A DNA stretch of 64,000 nucleotides from Saprospiraceae bacterium (GCA_028285545.1 JANQPA010000115.1:56105-120104), one strand, 5' to 3'; positions 43,337-52,803 are shown, counted from the first letter of the stretch. The notes: a model not told the origin generated them from the letters alone. A program made the numbers and translations.

Positions 43337-43364
43337 AATTGAATATTCTTTTTAAATCTATAAT

Positions 43365-46300
43365 TTAGAATGTAAATTGGACAGAACCTGTTATAGTTCT
43401 AAAGTTTGGATAACCGAAACCATCATAGCCCCAGTTAATTCCTCCAGCTAATTGACCTACCTCAGGATCAAAACCAGGATAATCTGTGATAACCAATAAG
43501 TTACGACCTACAACTCCAAGTTTTATTCCTCTAATGAAACTTCCAATATTCCCAAGTTTTGAAGTATTCACATTATAATAAAGTGACAATTCACGAAGCT
43601 TCACATAGGTTCCATCGTGTACAAAGTGATCATTATCTGCATTTACATCATACAAGCCGGCATAAAATCCTCTGGCAATTTTTTGACCTTCAGGAACATT
43701 GGACTGATCAAATTCAACTCCTCTATCTTCTCTGAAGATCCATTGTCCAGTTTTCCAATATAGATCTCCACCCTGTTTCCAATCCCATAACATATAGGCA
43801 GTGAAATTATTCCAGCGGAAGTTGGTACCGAAACTTAAATTGAAATCTGGGTTTACATCACCGATTACGTCTAAATCCGCTACTCCATCCATATCCTGAT
43901 CAACATGTATGGGCACTTCTCCAGGAGTTCCTGCCAAAGCAGATTCTACAACATAACCATGGCGATTAATGGTGTAATCACTAATGGACTTATTTTCAGG
44001 TAGTTGTCGGGACATTACATCCAAAGACCGTACAAATTTTCTACCATAAATAATACCAAATACTTCTCCCTCTCTATAGAAAAAGGCATTACTTGGTCCC
44101 GTTTGGGTTGGAGGAATGGTTAATCTGGTAATTTCTGATCTGGTGCGACTAAATACAAAATTAGCAGACCAATCGACCTTTTGATTTCTAACGATCTCTA
44201 AGCCTAGAGTAGCCTCATAAGTAGTGGATTCAATATCACCAGTATTTTTCCACTGGGTAGAAAATCCTTCCAATGCTGAAGAAAGGTTGGCTGGCCAAAA
44301 GGCATCTTCTACCTTATTATTGGCATAAACCAATTCTAGCTGGAATTTCTTTAGGAAGTCAAAATTTAAGCCTATTTCCAATTCACTAGAAAGGGAAGGT
44401 TTCAAATCTGGGTTTCCTTTTACGGTATTGGCAGAAGAAATATTTCCGCCTGGAGTCAAAGGAAAGACTTCATACTGAGCCGCAAAACCAGGCCGCAAAC
44501 CAGCAGTACCATAGGCTGCTCTGATCTTTAATTCATCTATACCATTTATTTGCAGGTCTTCATTAATTCTATAGGCACCTGAGGCTCTAAAGTAGGTGTG
44601 ATAGCGCTCATTTTCTCCAAACTGAGAGGCTCCATCACGACGTACTAAGAAAGATCCTATATATCTGTCTTTATAGTCAAAATCGACAATACCAATAAGG
44701 TTTTCTGCCTTGATCTGACCAAAGAAAGAAGTACCGGAAAGAGATCCTACTACATTTTCTAGAGTAGAAACATTAAGATACCCCAAATCATCTCCATCGA
44801 TATTACTCTGATCCCACTGGTTATCTTCATATAAATAACTTAGTCTGGATCGGAAATGGAAATCATTCCAGTCTTTAGTGATCAGTGCGGTAGCCTGGAA
44901 TGTTTGTGCCAAAGCTCTAAACTTATCAAGTTCAAGTTGTCCATCATTGGTTGTTGCAGCCCCTGGAGAATCTCCTCTTTGAAGCTGTCCTTTTTCAGTT
45001 TGCTCCGTTCTTAGTTGTTCCCGGCGCTCATAACTGTATTGTGCATCAAGGCTTAGCCACTTAAAAACATCATATCTCAGCTTAACCGTACTCAGTACAC
45101 TTGAACGCTCAAGATTATTGTCAATGGTATTAATAGTGTATAGAGGATTGTCCTCATTTGAATAAGGATCCGCATCTACATTAAAAGGAGATCCATCCTC
45201 TTCATTAGTACCTAAAAGATTCACATCAGGAGCCATAAATAAGATATCATAAAATGGTCCGCTTCCACTGTTACCCGTATTACCTGCTCCACCAATTCTA
45301 TCCTCCTTAACACTCGAAATCAGGTTACTGGTAGATAGTAGTATTTTATCTGTAATCTGATGATCTAGGTTAAATCGGATATTGGTTCGTTGGAAACCCT
45401 TACTTGAAAAGATAATTCCTTCCTGATCCTGATATTGGAACGAAGTTAGAAAGTTGGTTTTCCCAGTACTATTTCCTACAGAAACATAGTGAGTACTGAA
45501 GGTTCCAGGATCATAAAGGTCGTCAAAATGATTATTGAAGCGGCCATAAGGATTGTCAGCAAATTCATCTGCATCCAGACGACGTGCACCGGCAATTACA
45601 ATACCATCTGCATTATAGGTTTCGCCAGCATATTTGGTGAACCTGCTCTCAGAGGCATAGTCAGGAGCTAATTCATAAGCATGATGCGTAGCCAATTCCA
45701 TTTCGTTGGCCAGCTCAGAAATTCCGTACTCGGCTCTATATTTTACAGTCGTCCTACCATCACTGTTTACCCCTCTTTTGGTTTTTATCACCACCACTCC
45801 ATTGGCAGCTCTTGATCCATAAAGAGCAGAAGCGGCAGCTCCTTTAACCACTTCGATATTTTCAACATCTTCCATGTTGATATCCGCCAGCGTTCCTTCA
45901 ATCATAACCCCATCTACAATAACTAGTGGGTTTTGATTTCCTGTCAAGCCTGAAGCTCCACGAATTCTGATAGTAGGTGCCTGCCCTGGTGTACCAGAAG
46001 CATTTACTACCTGAACCCCTGCAACCTTTCCCTGAAGAGCCTGAGCAGCTGAAGTAGCCGGAACTTCTTGCAATTGTTTTTCACCCAATTGGCTAACAGT
46101 GAAAGTTACTTTTTTCTTCGAGGTACCTGTGGCCACACCTGTTACAATAATTTCATCTAACAGGGCAGCATCTTGTTCCAAAGAGACATCAATAGTGGTT
46201 TTCCCATCTATTGCTATCTCTTGTGTTCTAAATCCAGTGTAACTAATTACCAGGATATTATTCCCTGGTTCAACGGTAAGTGAATAGAAACCATCAATGT

Positions 46301-46457
46301 CGGTCACAGTTCCATTTGAGGTTCCCTTTACTAAGATACTAGCGCCAATCAAAGTTTCTCCTTCATTATCATAAATTTTTCCGGAGACGGTTTGTTGCGC
46401 ATAAGTTACCCCTCCTATGAATAAAGCACATAGGAGTACTAGTAGGTGTTTGTTCAT
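43365..46457 (-). CDS. susC: SusC/RagA-type TonB-linked outer-membrane transporter
   Basis: The 1030-residue protein shows the usual order of a SusC: a signal peptide ending GGVTYAQ, a carboxypeptidase-regulatory-like domain (VSGKIYDNEGETLIGASILVKG), the TonB-box-like segment (LDEIIVTGVATGTSKKK), a plug domain with PLVIVDGVMI and AASALYGSRAANGVVVIKTKRG, and then a 22-strand barrel ending NFRTITGSVQFTF. It imports oligosaccharides or other large nutrients using the TonB-ExbBD energy system. It leads an operon with susD and is divergent from the NUDIX regulator gene, which probably controls it. Confidence 0.92.
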   Translation of the reverse strand: MNKHLLVLLCALFIGGVTYAQQTVSGKIYDNEGETLIGASILVKGTSNGTVTDIDGFYSLTVEPGNNILVISYTGFRTQEIAIDGKTTIDVSLEQDAALLDEIIVTGVATGTSKKKVTFTVSQLGEKQLQEVPATSAAQALQGKVAGVQVVNASGTPGQAPTIRIRGASGLTGNQNPLVIVDGVMIEGTLADINMEDVENIEVVKGAAASALYGSRAANGVVVIKTKRGVNSDGRTTVKYRAEYGISELANEMELATHHAYELAPDYASESRFTKYAGETYNADGIVIAGARRLDADEFADNPYGRFNNHFDDLYDPGTFSTHYVSVGNSTGKTNFLTSFQYQDQEGIIFSSKGFQRTNIRFNLDHQITDKILLSTSNLISSVKEDRIGGAGNTGNSGSGPFYDILFMAPDVNLLGTNEEDGSPFNVDADPYSNEDNPLYTINTIDNNLERSSVLSTVKLRYDVFKWLSLDAQYSYERREQLRTEQTEKGQLQRGDSPGAATTNDGQLELDKFRALAQTFQATALITKDWNDFHFRSRLSYLYEDNQWDQSNIDGDDLGYLNVSTLENVVGSLSGTSFFGQIKAENLIGIVDFDYKDRYIGSFLVRRDGASQFGENERYHTYFRASGAYRINEDLQINGIDELKIRAAYGTAGLRPGFAAQYEVFPLTPGGNISSANTVKGNPDLKPSLSSELEIGLNFDFLKKFQLELVYANNKVEDAFWPANLSSALEGFSTQWKNTGDIESTTYEATLGLEIVRNQKVDWSANFVFSRTRSEITRLTIPPTQTGPSNAFFYREGEVFGIIYGRKFVRSLDVMSRQLPENKSISDYTINRHGYVVESALAGTPGEVPIHVDQDMDGVADLDVIGDVNPDFNLSFGTNFRWNNFTAYMLWDWKQGGDLYWKTGQWIFREDRGVEFDQSNVPEGQKIARGFYAGLYDVNADNDHFVHDGTYVKLRELSLYYNVNTSKLGNIGSFIRGIKLGVVGRNLLVITDYPGFDPEVGQLAGGINWGYDGFGYPNFRTITGSVQFTF

Positions 46458-46865
46458 ACTAATTCAATTTTGTTGAAAGAATCTATCTGTAAAAAATAAA
46501 TATTTACTTTTTACAATCCTTCACATACAGCCTGGTTGTATTTTGTTTAAATCAAGGGTATAATAACCGTCGGAGGAGTTTTACTAATTGTAGATTAGAA
46601 CCTTACTATAATAAGTCGAGGTGAAGAGCAAATGGAGATTTTTGATCTATTTAAACAATTTGCATTTGTTAAAGTTAATAATTATTCTGGTATTAAAAAA
46701 AATTGCTCGTTTCCTGCTACCAGGCCATCTCATATTAAAATTGTTCAATTCTTCAGTGTTCAGGCCTTAATTCTAGTAAAAAAATATCATCCAAATGTTC
46801 AACTTTTATTTATAAATTGATAAATAGGTAGAATATCTTTAGGTTTTGACCATCAAATCAATTCT
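46458..46865. promoter_or_regulatory. Divergent control region between susC and the NUDIX regulator
   Basis: The 408-bp gap must contain the promoters of susCD and of the regulator. It is AT-rich, and I cannot find a convincing Bacteroidota -7 motif. AACAA/TTGTT arms around TTTGCAT (about 46654-46671) may be part of an operator, but this is weak. A frame of 62 codons at 46632-46820 lacks protein-like character. Confidence 0.45.
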
Positions 46866-47582
46866 ATGGCGAAACATCGTTTAACAAATAAATATTATTA
46901 TGGCACCGATCGGATGTTAGTGGCGGTAGACTGTATCATTTTTGGATTTGATGTTAAAGCTGAACAAATTAAAATCCTTCTTTTTCCTCGGGAAATTGAA
47001 CCCTTCCAAGGTAGTTGGTCTCTTATTGGGAGTTTTGTACAAAAAAAAGAAGATATTGATAAGGCTGCTGCCCGCATCCTACGAGAATTAACGGGGCTTG
47101 ACCAGGTTTTTCTCGAACAGCATAAAGTTTATGGACATACCAACCGAGATCCAGGAGATCGGGTTATTTCAATTTCTTATTGGAGTTTTATTAAAATTGA
47201 AGGCCCAGACCGTTCTTTAATTAAGGATCATAATGCTGAATGGTTTCCTGTTAGAAATATCCCCAAATTGGTAATTGACCACAATCAAATGGTAGAGGAT
47301 GCCCTTTCTCTCATGCGAAAAAATGCCAGGTATCTGCCTATCGGTTTTGAGTTATTACCAGAAAAATTCACCTTACCTCAACTGCTCAAACTTTATCAGG
47401 AAATCTATCAAAAACCTATAGATGATCGAAACTTCCGCAAAAAGATTCTGGCTACCGGTCTTTTAAAAAAACTGGACAGCAAAGACAAAACAAGTTCTAA
47501 AAAAGGGGCCTTCCAATACAGTTTTGATCAAACCAAATATGAAGAATTGTTGCAAAAAGGTTTTGACATTGAATTTCAATGA
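46866..47582 (+). CDS. NUDIX-domain transcriptional regulator (AraR/NrtR-like)
   Basis: The 238-residue protein has an N-terminal NUDIX domain (about 10-150) and a C-terminal winged helix (160-238; FTLPQLLKLYQEIYQKPIDDRNFRKKIL). The Nudix box is degenerate (GSFVQKKEDIDKAAARILRE then LTGL in place of the catalytic E-E motif), so it probably binds a ligand instead of hydrolysing it. In Bacteroides and other bacteria this architecture is used by sugar- or NAD-responsive repressors. Sitting between susC and galactokinase, it most likely controls uptake and use of galactose or arabinose-type sugars. The link to the operators is inferred. Confidence 0.85.
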   Translation: MAKHRLTNKYYYGTDRMLVAVDCIIFGFDVKAEQIKILLFPREIEPFQGSWSLIGSFVQKKEDIDKAAARILRELTGLDQVFLEQHKVYGHTNRDPGDRVISISYWSFIKIEGPDRSLIKDHNAEWFPVRNIPKLVIDHNQMVEDALSLMRKNARYLPIGFELLPEKFTLPQLLKLYQEIYQKPIDDRNFRKKILATGLLKKLDSKDKTSSKKGAFQYSFDQTKYEELLQKGFDIEFQ

Positions 47583-47599
47583 TAATAATCAAAGGAATT

Positions 47600-48760
47600 T
47601 TAATCCACTCTTCTTACCCCTTTATTTATTTTTATTTTGATAGGATTTGCTTCCAAACCAAATTCTTTAAAATAAACCGTTTTAATTTTTTCTATAAATT
47701 CAGTTTCTCTTTTCCTTTCGATGATGTTTATAGTGCAACCACCAAATCCTCCTCCCATCATTCTGGCTCCGATGACTCCCGGATATTTAAAAGAATAATC
47801 TACTAAAAAATCTATTTCCGGGCAGGTAATTTCATATTCATTCTTCATTCCTGCTTGTGCCGCAAATAAGAGTTTTCTAATGCTTCCAAAGTCTTTCTGA
47901 AGGAGTGCCTCACAAAAGGCCAATACTCTTAAATTTTCTTCGACAATATACTTACATCGTCGAAAAACAAGTTCAGGCAGATCTGCCTTACATTCATTTA
48001 ACACAATCATATCTACATCTCTAAGAGAGTCCACTTCAGAGAATTTTTGTTTCATCAGATGTACCCCTTCCCTACATTGATTCCGACGAGTATTGTATTC
48101 AGAACTAGCCAAACTATGAGCTACATTAGAATTTAATAATAGCAATTCATAATTATCTAATTGCAGAGGGAAGGTTTTGTATTCCAGAGATCGGCAATCC
48201 AGTCGAATAACCTTTTCTTTTTCACCCATCATGCTTGTAAACATGTCCATAATTCCACACTTCACACCCACAAATTCATGCTCCGCTTTTTGTGAGAACT
48301 TTATCATTTCCATCTTGCTGAGACCTAATTCTAATAATTCATTCAATCCAAAACACGTGGCATTTTCCAAGGCTGCAGAAGAGGATAAGCCCGAACCAAT
48401 GGGTATATCACCACCAAAAACACAATTAAAATTATTTATAGAAATACCTGCTTTTTGTAACTGATCCACCAACCCAACTACATAATTAGCCCAGCCATTA
48501 TCAAAGGGTTCTAAATTATCAAAATCATTAAGGATTATCTCCCGGCCTAAATCTATAGCATGGATTATAGTGGCACCTTCCGATTTTGAAAGAGCCATCC
48601 ATATTCCTTTATCTATCGCTGCAGGTAAAACATAGCCCAAATTATAATCGGTATGTTCGCCTATTAAGTTTATTCTGCCTGGAGATCGAATTATCAAAGT
48701 GGGTGCAAAGCCAAAACGTTCGATAAATTTTTCTTTTACCTGATCTAAACTGTGAGCCAT
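47600..48760 (-). CDS. galK: Galactokinase
   Basis: The 386-residue enzyme shows all GHMP-kinase galactokinase signatures: the galactose-binding start PGRINLIGEHTDYNLGYVLP, the ATP-binding GSGLSSSAALENA, the catalytic base region CGIMDMFTSMMG, and MGGGFGGCTI near the C-terminus. It phosphorylates alpha-D-galactose at C1 with ATP, the first committed step of the Leloir pathway, in the cytoplasm. The other Leloir genes are not in the window. It is convergent with the NUDIX regulator gene (17 bp between stops). The hairpin at 48848-48878 lies in its promoter region. Confidence 0.95.
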   Translation of the reverse strand: MAHSLDQVKEKFIERFGFAPTLIIRSPGRINLIGEHTDYNLGYVLPAAIDKGIWMALSKSEGATIIHAIDLGREIILNDFDNLEPFDNGWANYVVGLVDQLQKAGISINNFNCVFGGDIPIGSGLSSSAALENATCFGLNELLELGLSKMEMIKFSQKAEHEFVGVKCGIMDMFTSMMGEKEKVIRLDCRSLEYKTFPLQLDNYELLLLNSNVAHSLASSEYNTRRNQCREGVHLMKQKFSEVDSLRDVDMIVLNECKADLPELVFRRCKYIVEENLRVLAFCEALLQKDFGSIRKLLFAAQAGMKNEYEITCPEIDFLVDYSFKYPGVIGARMMGGGFGGCTINIIERKRETEFIEKIKTVYFKEFGLEANPIKIKINKGVRRVD

Positions 48761-48847
48761 TATTGAAATACTTTTTAATAATCGTAAAAGTAACGTTTAT
48801 TTTCCATTTTTATGACCTATTTCAATTCCACCATACATTAAAACAAG

Positions 48848-48878
48848 GGTGTGTCACAATGATTTATCATGACACACC
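48848..48878. promoter_or_regulatory. 9-bp inverted repeat between the S9 peptidase gene and galK
   Basis: GGTGTGTCA (48848-48856) and TGACACACC (48870-48878) are perfect inverted arms with a 13-nt spacer. The structure lies about 90 bp upstream of galK and 140 bp downstream of the peptidase gene, both on the minus strand. It may be an operator of galK or a terminator of the peptidase gene; only weak T-rich sequence (CCTTGTTTT) follows. Confidence 0.45.
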
Positions 48879-49015
48879 TGGAAAACAATCTATAATTTTT
48901 TTTTCAAAACTACATTTTCATGAAGCTTTTTGTACACATTACTCTAGTAAAACATGGCTCATCCCAAATTTTCTAAAATTATTCACAGAAAGTGATTCTA
49001 GATCAGAGACAAATT

Positions 49016-51343
49016 TTAAGGTCGAATTCTGGTAAACTTAAACTGATATTCCTTAGGAGGCTCAGCACCCAGTAGGTTTTTCACAAAATAATCCCAGCGT
49101 TTTCGCAGCCAGTAAGGTTCATTTCCAAAGCCATGGCCCCGATTAGGCATCATTATTAAATCAAAATCCTTATTGGCAGCTATGAGAGCATCAGCAACAA
49201 GTAAAGAATTATAGAAGGGTACGTTGGTATCCATGGTCCCATGTCCGATTAATAATTTCCCTTTCAGGTTTTCTGCTTGCAATTGATTGGCCTGATTATC
49301 ATAACTGGTCGAACCATCGGGGTTAACGGTTAATAAACCCTGCCATTTTTCGCCCCAATCATCCTCATAATTTCTATTGTCATGGTTCCCAGCACCACTG
49401 ACAGCTACCTTAAAGAAATCAGGATATCTCAATATCCCCGCAGTAGAGGCAAATCCACCTCCTGAATGGCCATAAATTCCAGCCCGGTCCAAATCAATCC
49501 AAGGATGCCGTTCAGCTAACTGTTTCATGCCAGCGATCTGATCAGGTAAACCATTATCTCCCATATTGCCATAATAAGCGGCATGAAAGGATTTGGATCG
49601 CATGGGCGTTCCCATTGCATCAATGGCCACAACGATAAATCCTAAATCGGCAATAGCCTGATTGTCCCGGCGGGCAGGAGAAAAACTACGGCTCCCAACA
49701 CTTCCAGTTTGAGGCCCCGGATAGATATAATTGATGATGGGATATTTTTTGTTAGGATCAAAATTTTTTGGCTTATACATCAGACCATAAAGATCAGTTT
49801 TCTCATCTCGGGCTTTTACGGTGATAGGAATAGGTGCCTGCCATCCATGTTCGATTAGTTTGGAAATGTCTGCTTTTTCCAAAGTCATCAATTTCTTACC
49901 AGACTGATCTCTCAAAACCGTAACAGGTGGTGTGGTGGGAGTTGAATAGCTATCAATAATGTACTGACCTGATGGGGAAAAAGTAACGGTATGGTCAGCG
50001 CTGTCTGGAGTGAGTAATTTGAGGTTTGATCCATCTAAATTAACACTGTAAAAATACTGGAAGTAAGGATCACCTGTTTCTTTGCCAGCCCCGGTAAAAA
50101 ATATTTTCCCTTTTTCCCGATCAATTTTCCTAACCTGCAGAACATTCCAATTCCCTTGGGTTATCGGTTTTTTTAATTTTCCGGAGTTCAGGTCATACCT
50201 ATAGAGGTGCCCCCAATCGGAACGTTGAGAAAACCAAATGACTTCATTTTTTTCAGGCAAAATATGCCAGTTTACCATTCGATATCCCGACTCAAAAAAT
50301 GTTTCAACTTTTTCATCCATGACCGTACGCACTTTCCCAGTATTCGGATCTGCCAATCTTAATATAGCTTCCTTGTGATCCCTGGAATTGGAAAGAAAGG
50401 CCAGCACGGATCCATCCGGGCTCCATTCTGCGTCTGCCAGTGTCCCATCTCTAAGGGCAATATGATCAGTGACAGAAGATCGGTGTTGATCAGGGTCCAT
50501 TTTTAAGCGTACTATTTTGGGGCCATCCAAATGAATGACCACCCGATGCACCCTAAATATTACACTATCCTCTGGCAAGGGATATTTCCAGGAATCAATT
50601 TCTGGGTGACCTACATTGGTGGTGGTTAGATGCATCTCTCCTACCCCACGGCCATCGTGCTGAAAAGTAGTCAGTTTTTTGGAATCCGGAGACCAGAGCA
50701 AAACAGGTCGATCACTACGAATCCATCCTGCATTATTGGTTGCATATCCAAAATCTTCGATACCGTCGGTAGTCAGTTGGGTTTCTTCACCTGTTTCCAG
50801 ATTTTTCAGCCATAGATTATGTTCTTTGATAAAGGCAGCCTTTTTGCCATCGGGAGCACTAAAAAACTTACGTCCTAATGGTTCCTTGGATTCTGTACTA
50901 CTTAGTTTATTGGTTTTCAGATCATAAACATAACGTTTTGATCGAATATTAAATTCAATATTTTGTCCATTGGCGCTCATTTCAAAACTATTGAAGGGCA
51001 GCTCAAAGGAAGAAAAGTTGCTAGAGGTCGTTTCTGAAAGTACCTTGGCCAGTTTTTTATGATCAAAGGCTCTTTCTTTTTTTTGTGTTTTTGCGTTCAC
51101 CAGGATAAATTCATATCCTTCTTCAAATTGATTTCGGTACCAAAATTGATCATTATTAATCCAGTTGGCCCTGACGGAGGCACCATATACCAAGGATCGG
51201 GTATGTTGAGCAAGGGAATTCTCGGCACGTTCGTAATCTTCAGCAGTTAGCTTATCGGGTGTATATGGTGTTTGTGCATTAATGGAGCCGAGCAAGGACA
51301 GCAGCATAAATGCAAGGATAGTGTTAAAGATCTTTCTATTCAT
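49016..51343 (-). CDS. Dipeptidyl-peptidase IV-type S9 serine peptidase
   Basis: The 775-residue protein starts with a signal peptide ending GSINAQ. An eight-bladed propeller (DPPIV N-terminal type: DSWKYPLPEDSVIFRVHRVV, AEWSPDGSVLAFLSNSRD) precedes the alpha/beta-hydrolase domain. The catalytic serine is in GHSGGGFAS, the aspartate in GTMDTNVPF and the histidine in MPNRGHGFG. Such enzymes remove dipeptides, usually X-Pro, from peptides in the periplasm. The motif order is complete, so the enzyme should be active. It is not obviously linked with the sugar genes next to it. Confidence 0.9.
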   Translation of the reverse strand: MNRKIFNTILAFMLLSLLGSINAQTPYTPDKLTAEDYERAENSLAQHTRSLVYGASVRANWINNDQFWYRNQFEEGYEFILVNAKTQKKERAFDHKKLAKVLSETTSSNFSSFELPFNSFEMSANGQNIEFNIRSKRYVYDLKTNKLSSTESKEPLGRKFFSAPDGKKAAFIKEHNLWLKNLETGEETQLTTDGIEDFGYATNNAGWIRSDRPVLLWSPDSKKLTTFQHDGRGVGEMHLTTTNVGHPEIDSWKYPLPEDSVIFRVHRVVIHLDGPKIVRLKMDPDQHRSSVTDHIALRDGTLADAEWSPDGSVLAFLSNSRDHKEAILRLADPNTGKVRTVMDEKVETFFESGYRMVNWHILPEKNEVIWFSQRSDWGHLYRYDLNSGKLKKPITQGNWNVLQVRKIDREKGKIFFTGAGKETGDPYFQYFYSVNLDGSNLKLLTPDSADHTVTFSPSGQYIIDSYSTPTTPPVTVLRDQSGKKLMTLEKADISKLIEHGWQAPIPITVKARDEKTDLYGLMYKPKNFDPNKKYPIINYIYPGPQTGSVGSRSFSPARRDNQAIADLGFIVVAIDAMGTPMRSKSFHAAYYGNMGDNGLPDQIAGMKQLAERHPWIDLDRAGIYGHSGGGFASTAGILRYPDFFKVAVSGAGNHDNRNYEDDWGEKWQGLLTVNPDGSTSYDNQANQLQAENLKGKLLIGHGTMDTNVPFYNSLLVADALIAANKDFDLIMMPNRGHGFGNEPYWLRKRWDYFVKNLLGAEPPKEYQFKFTRIRP

Positions 51344-51417
51344 ATTTGTTCTGGTTTGTGATATAATTGATTAGGGTAAAATACGAATAGAAATGGTGAA
51401 TTTAAAATGGACTTTAA

Positions 51418-51451
51418 AGACACAGATTTTCACGGGTCAGTACGGTTTTTT
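51418..51451 (+). repeat. Left 34-bp inverted repeat of the GxxExxY cassette
   Basis: The repeat starts AGACACAGATTTTCACGGG and ends in GTACGGTTTTTT. It matches the right repeat (52034-52067) in inverse orientation at 33 of 34 positions. It overlaps the last eight codons and stop of the GxxExxY gene. Confidence 0.9.
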
Positions 51452-51831
51452 CGGTCATTTGTGAAAATTTTGCGCTTTATAATCAATTCATGGCCGAAAT
51501 TAAATAAAAGCCCAATTTCCTTATCAGTGGCCCTGAGGTAATTTACTAATTGAACCTCATGGATAGGATGTATTTTTTCTACTGCCTTTAATTCAATAAT
51601 GATTAATTTATCCACCAATAAATCTGCTCGAAAATCACCAACCAGTTCTTCTTTATAATATACCTGAATGGGAACTTGTCTTTCAACAAACAAACCTAAA
51701 TCAATTAATTCTTTAGTAAGTGATTTTTCATAAACAGATTCCAAAAACCCAAAGCCCAAGCGATTGAAAACATTATAAGCCCCTTGGATGATTTTACTTG
51801 TCAATTTTGGATGTAATAATTTTGAATTCAC
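51430..51831 (-). CDS. GxxExxY family protein (PD-(D/E)XK-like)
   Basis: The 133-residue protein has the defining motif G28-F-L-E31-S-V-Y34. The nuclease-like core follows: GDFRADLLVDKLIIIELKAV, with D70 and E80-x-K82 in PD-(D/E)XK order. This family is common in Bacteroidota and others, often in several copies per genome; its role is unproven, though the fold suggests nucleic acid cleavage or binding. The start is a GTG at 51831, since no ATG fits. Its last residues (KNRTDP) are encoded by the flanking inverted repeat, so gene and repeat are physically fused. Confidence 0.85.
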   Translation of the reverse strand: MNSKLLHPKLTSKIIQGAYNVFNRLGFGFLESVYEKSLTKELIDLGLFVERQVPIQVYYKEELVGDFRADLLVDKLIIIELKAVEKIHPIHEVQLVNYLRATDKEIGLLFNFGHELIIKRKIFTNDRKNRTDP

Positions 51832-52033
51832 AGGTTTTTATTAATCAACAATAATTAAAACCATAAAAATGAATCTTTTTTACAAATAAACAGAAGACAA
51901 ATAAAACTTAAATACATTTGACAAATCATCCAAAAAACCATCATTCTATTTCACTAAACCACTATTAATCAATCTTTTAAACCACTATCATCATAATAAA
52001 TCATGGCTGTTTGTGGGAGAAAAAAAATTAAAT

Positions 52034-52067
52034 AAAAAACCGTACTAACCCGTGAAAATCTGTGTCT
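52034..52067 (-). repeat. Right 34-bp inverted repeat of the GxxExxY cassette
   Basis: In reverse complement it reads AGACACAGATTTTCACGGGT then TAGTACGGTTTTTT, differing from the left copy by one C/T change. It ends 23 bp before the 3' end of the next minus-strand gene. Confidence 0.9.
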
Positions 52068-52090
52068 ATAAGATTCTTGCTACAAATTAA

Positions 52091-52636
52091 CTAAAACACC
52101 GATACAGACCAATCCTTACCCATCACATAAAACCCATCACTATTTCCACCGCTTCCTGTTCCCAGGTAGGAATTACGATAAAAAGAATTGCCCTTTTTGG
52201 CTCTGCCTAATTGAACAACATTACAAATGTACTGCCCATACACTGTACTAAGATTTCCGTATTGATCTAAGGTATAGCGACCAGGAATCGTATTGCCCAG
52301 TAGCTGGTGCCACTGTAAACGCTCCGCCTGATTAATTTGACGGCCATTGATAAAAATGCCAGTACGGCCATTGGAAGCATTGGATTTTAAATTTCCCAAT
52401 TGCAAATTAGGCATAACGATCCCCAGAGCCTGGCCTCCTTCCATTCCCCATAATCCGCATCGATTATCATACCAGTATCGCCCTTTTTGGATTTTGACCT
52501 TGTAATAGCTCTCAAGGCCGCCAACCCATTGGGGAGAAAGTTCCTGTCCGTTAATAAAAATGCCCGTTCTTCCAGTTTGGGCTTGAAGGGAGGAAACACT
52601 TATCAAAATCAACAACAATAATGTGAAACGAAACAT
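52091..52636 (-). CDS. Exported protein with duplicated GRTGIFING repeats
   Basis: The 181-residue protein starts with a signal peptide ending SSLQAQ. The mature part contains two copies of the motif GRTGIFING (followed by QELSPQW and RQINQAE), each followed 25-40 residues later by GRYWYD or GRYTLD and then a glycine-rich stretch (CGLWG, GNLSTVYG). This is an internal duplication of a 60-70 residue unit. A serine/glycine-rich C-terminus follows (GTGSGGNSDGFYVMG). The family is not known to me; the unit resembles small, repetitive secreted beta proteins. It stands alone, next to the GxxExxY cassette. Confidence 0.65.
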   Translation of the reverse strand: MFRFTLLLLILISVSSLQAQTGRTGIFINGQELSPQWVGGLESYYKVKIQKGRYWYDNRCGLWGMEGGQALGIVMPNLQLGNLKSNASNGRTGIFINGRQINQAERLQWHQLLGNTIPGRYTLDQYGNLSTVYGQYICNVVQLGRAKKGNSFYRNSYLGTGSGGNSDGFYVMGKDWSVSVF

Positions 52637-52803
52637 AATAATAGATTTTGGTGAAAAAATTCTCCGACTAACAAATTGAAAATTCTTATTATGTTTGGTG
52701 TTTCAAATGATAAAAAAGTTAGGGCTAACCGTAATAAAAACAATCCAGTATTTGGAAAGCCTAAAAAATACCTTATTTTTCCTACAAAATAATTTTGATT
52801 CCT

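Larger units (their letters stand above)
51418..52067 (-). mobile_element. Inverted-repeat-bounded GxxExxY cassette, candidate non-autonomous mobile element
   Basis: A 650-bp segment is bounded by 34-bp inverted repeats and contains only the GxxExxY gene and about 200 bp of AT-rich non-coding DNA. No transposase is inside. No target-site duplication is evident. The repeats contain the strings GTGAAAATCTGTGT and CCGTACT. The organisation suggests a small cassette mobilised in trans, or a repeat family that carries a gene; this is an inference from the structure. Confidence 0.6.

Noticed and set aside
46632..46820. 62-codon plus-strand frame between susC and the NUDIX regulator gene
   Set aside because: No protein-like pattern, no signal or domain, and it lies in what should be the promoter region.
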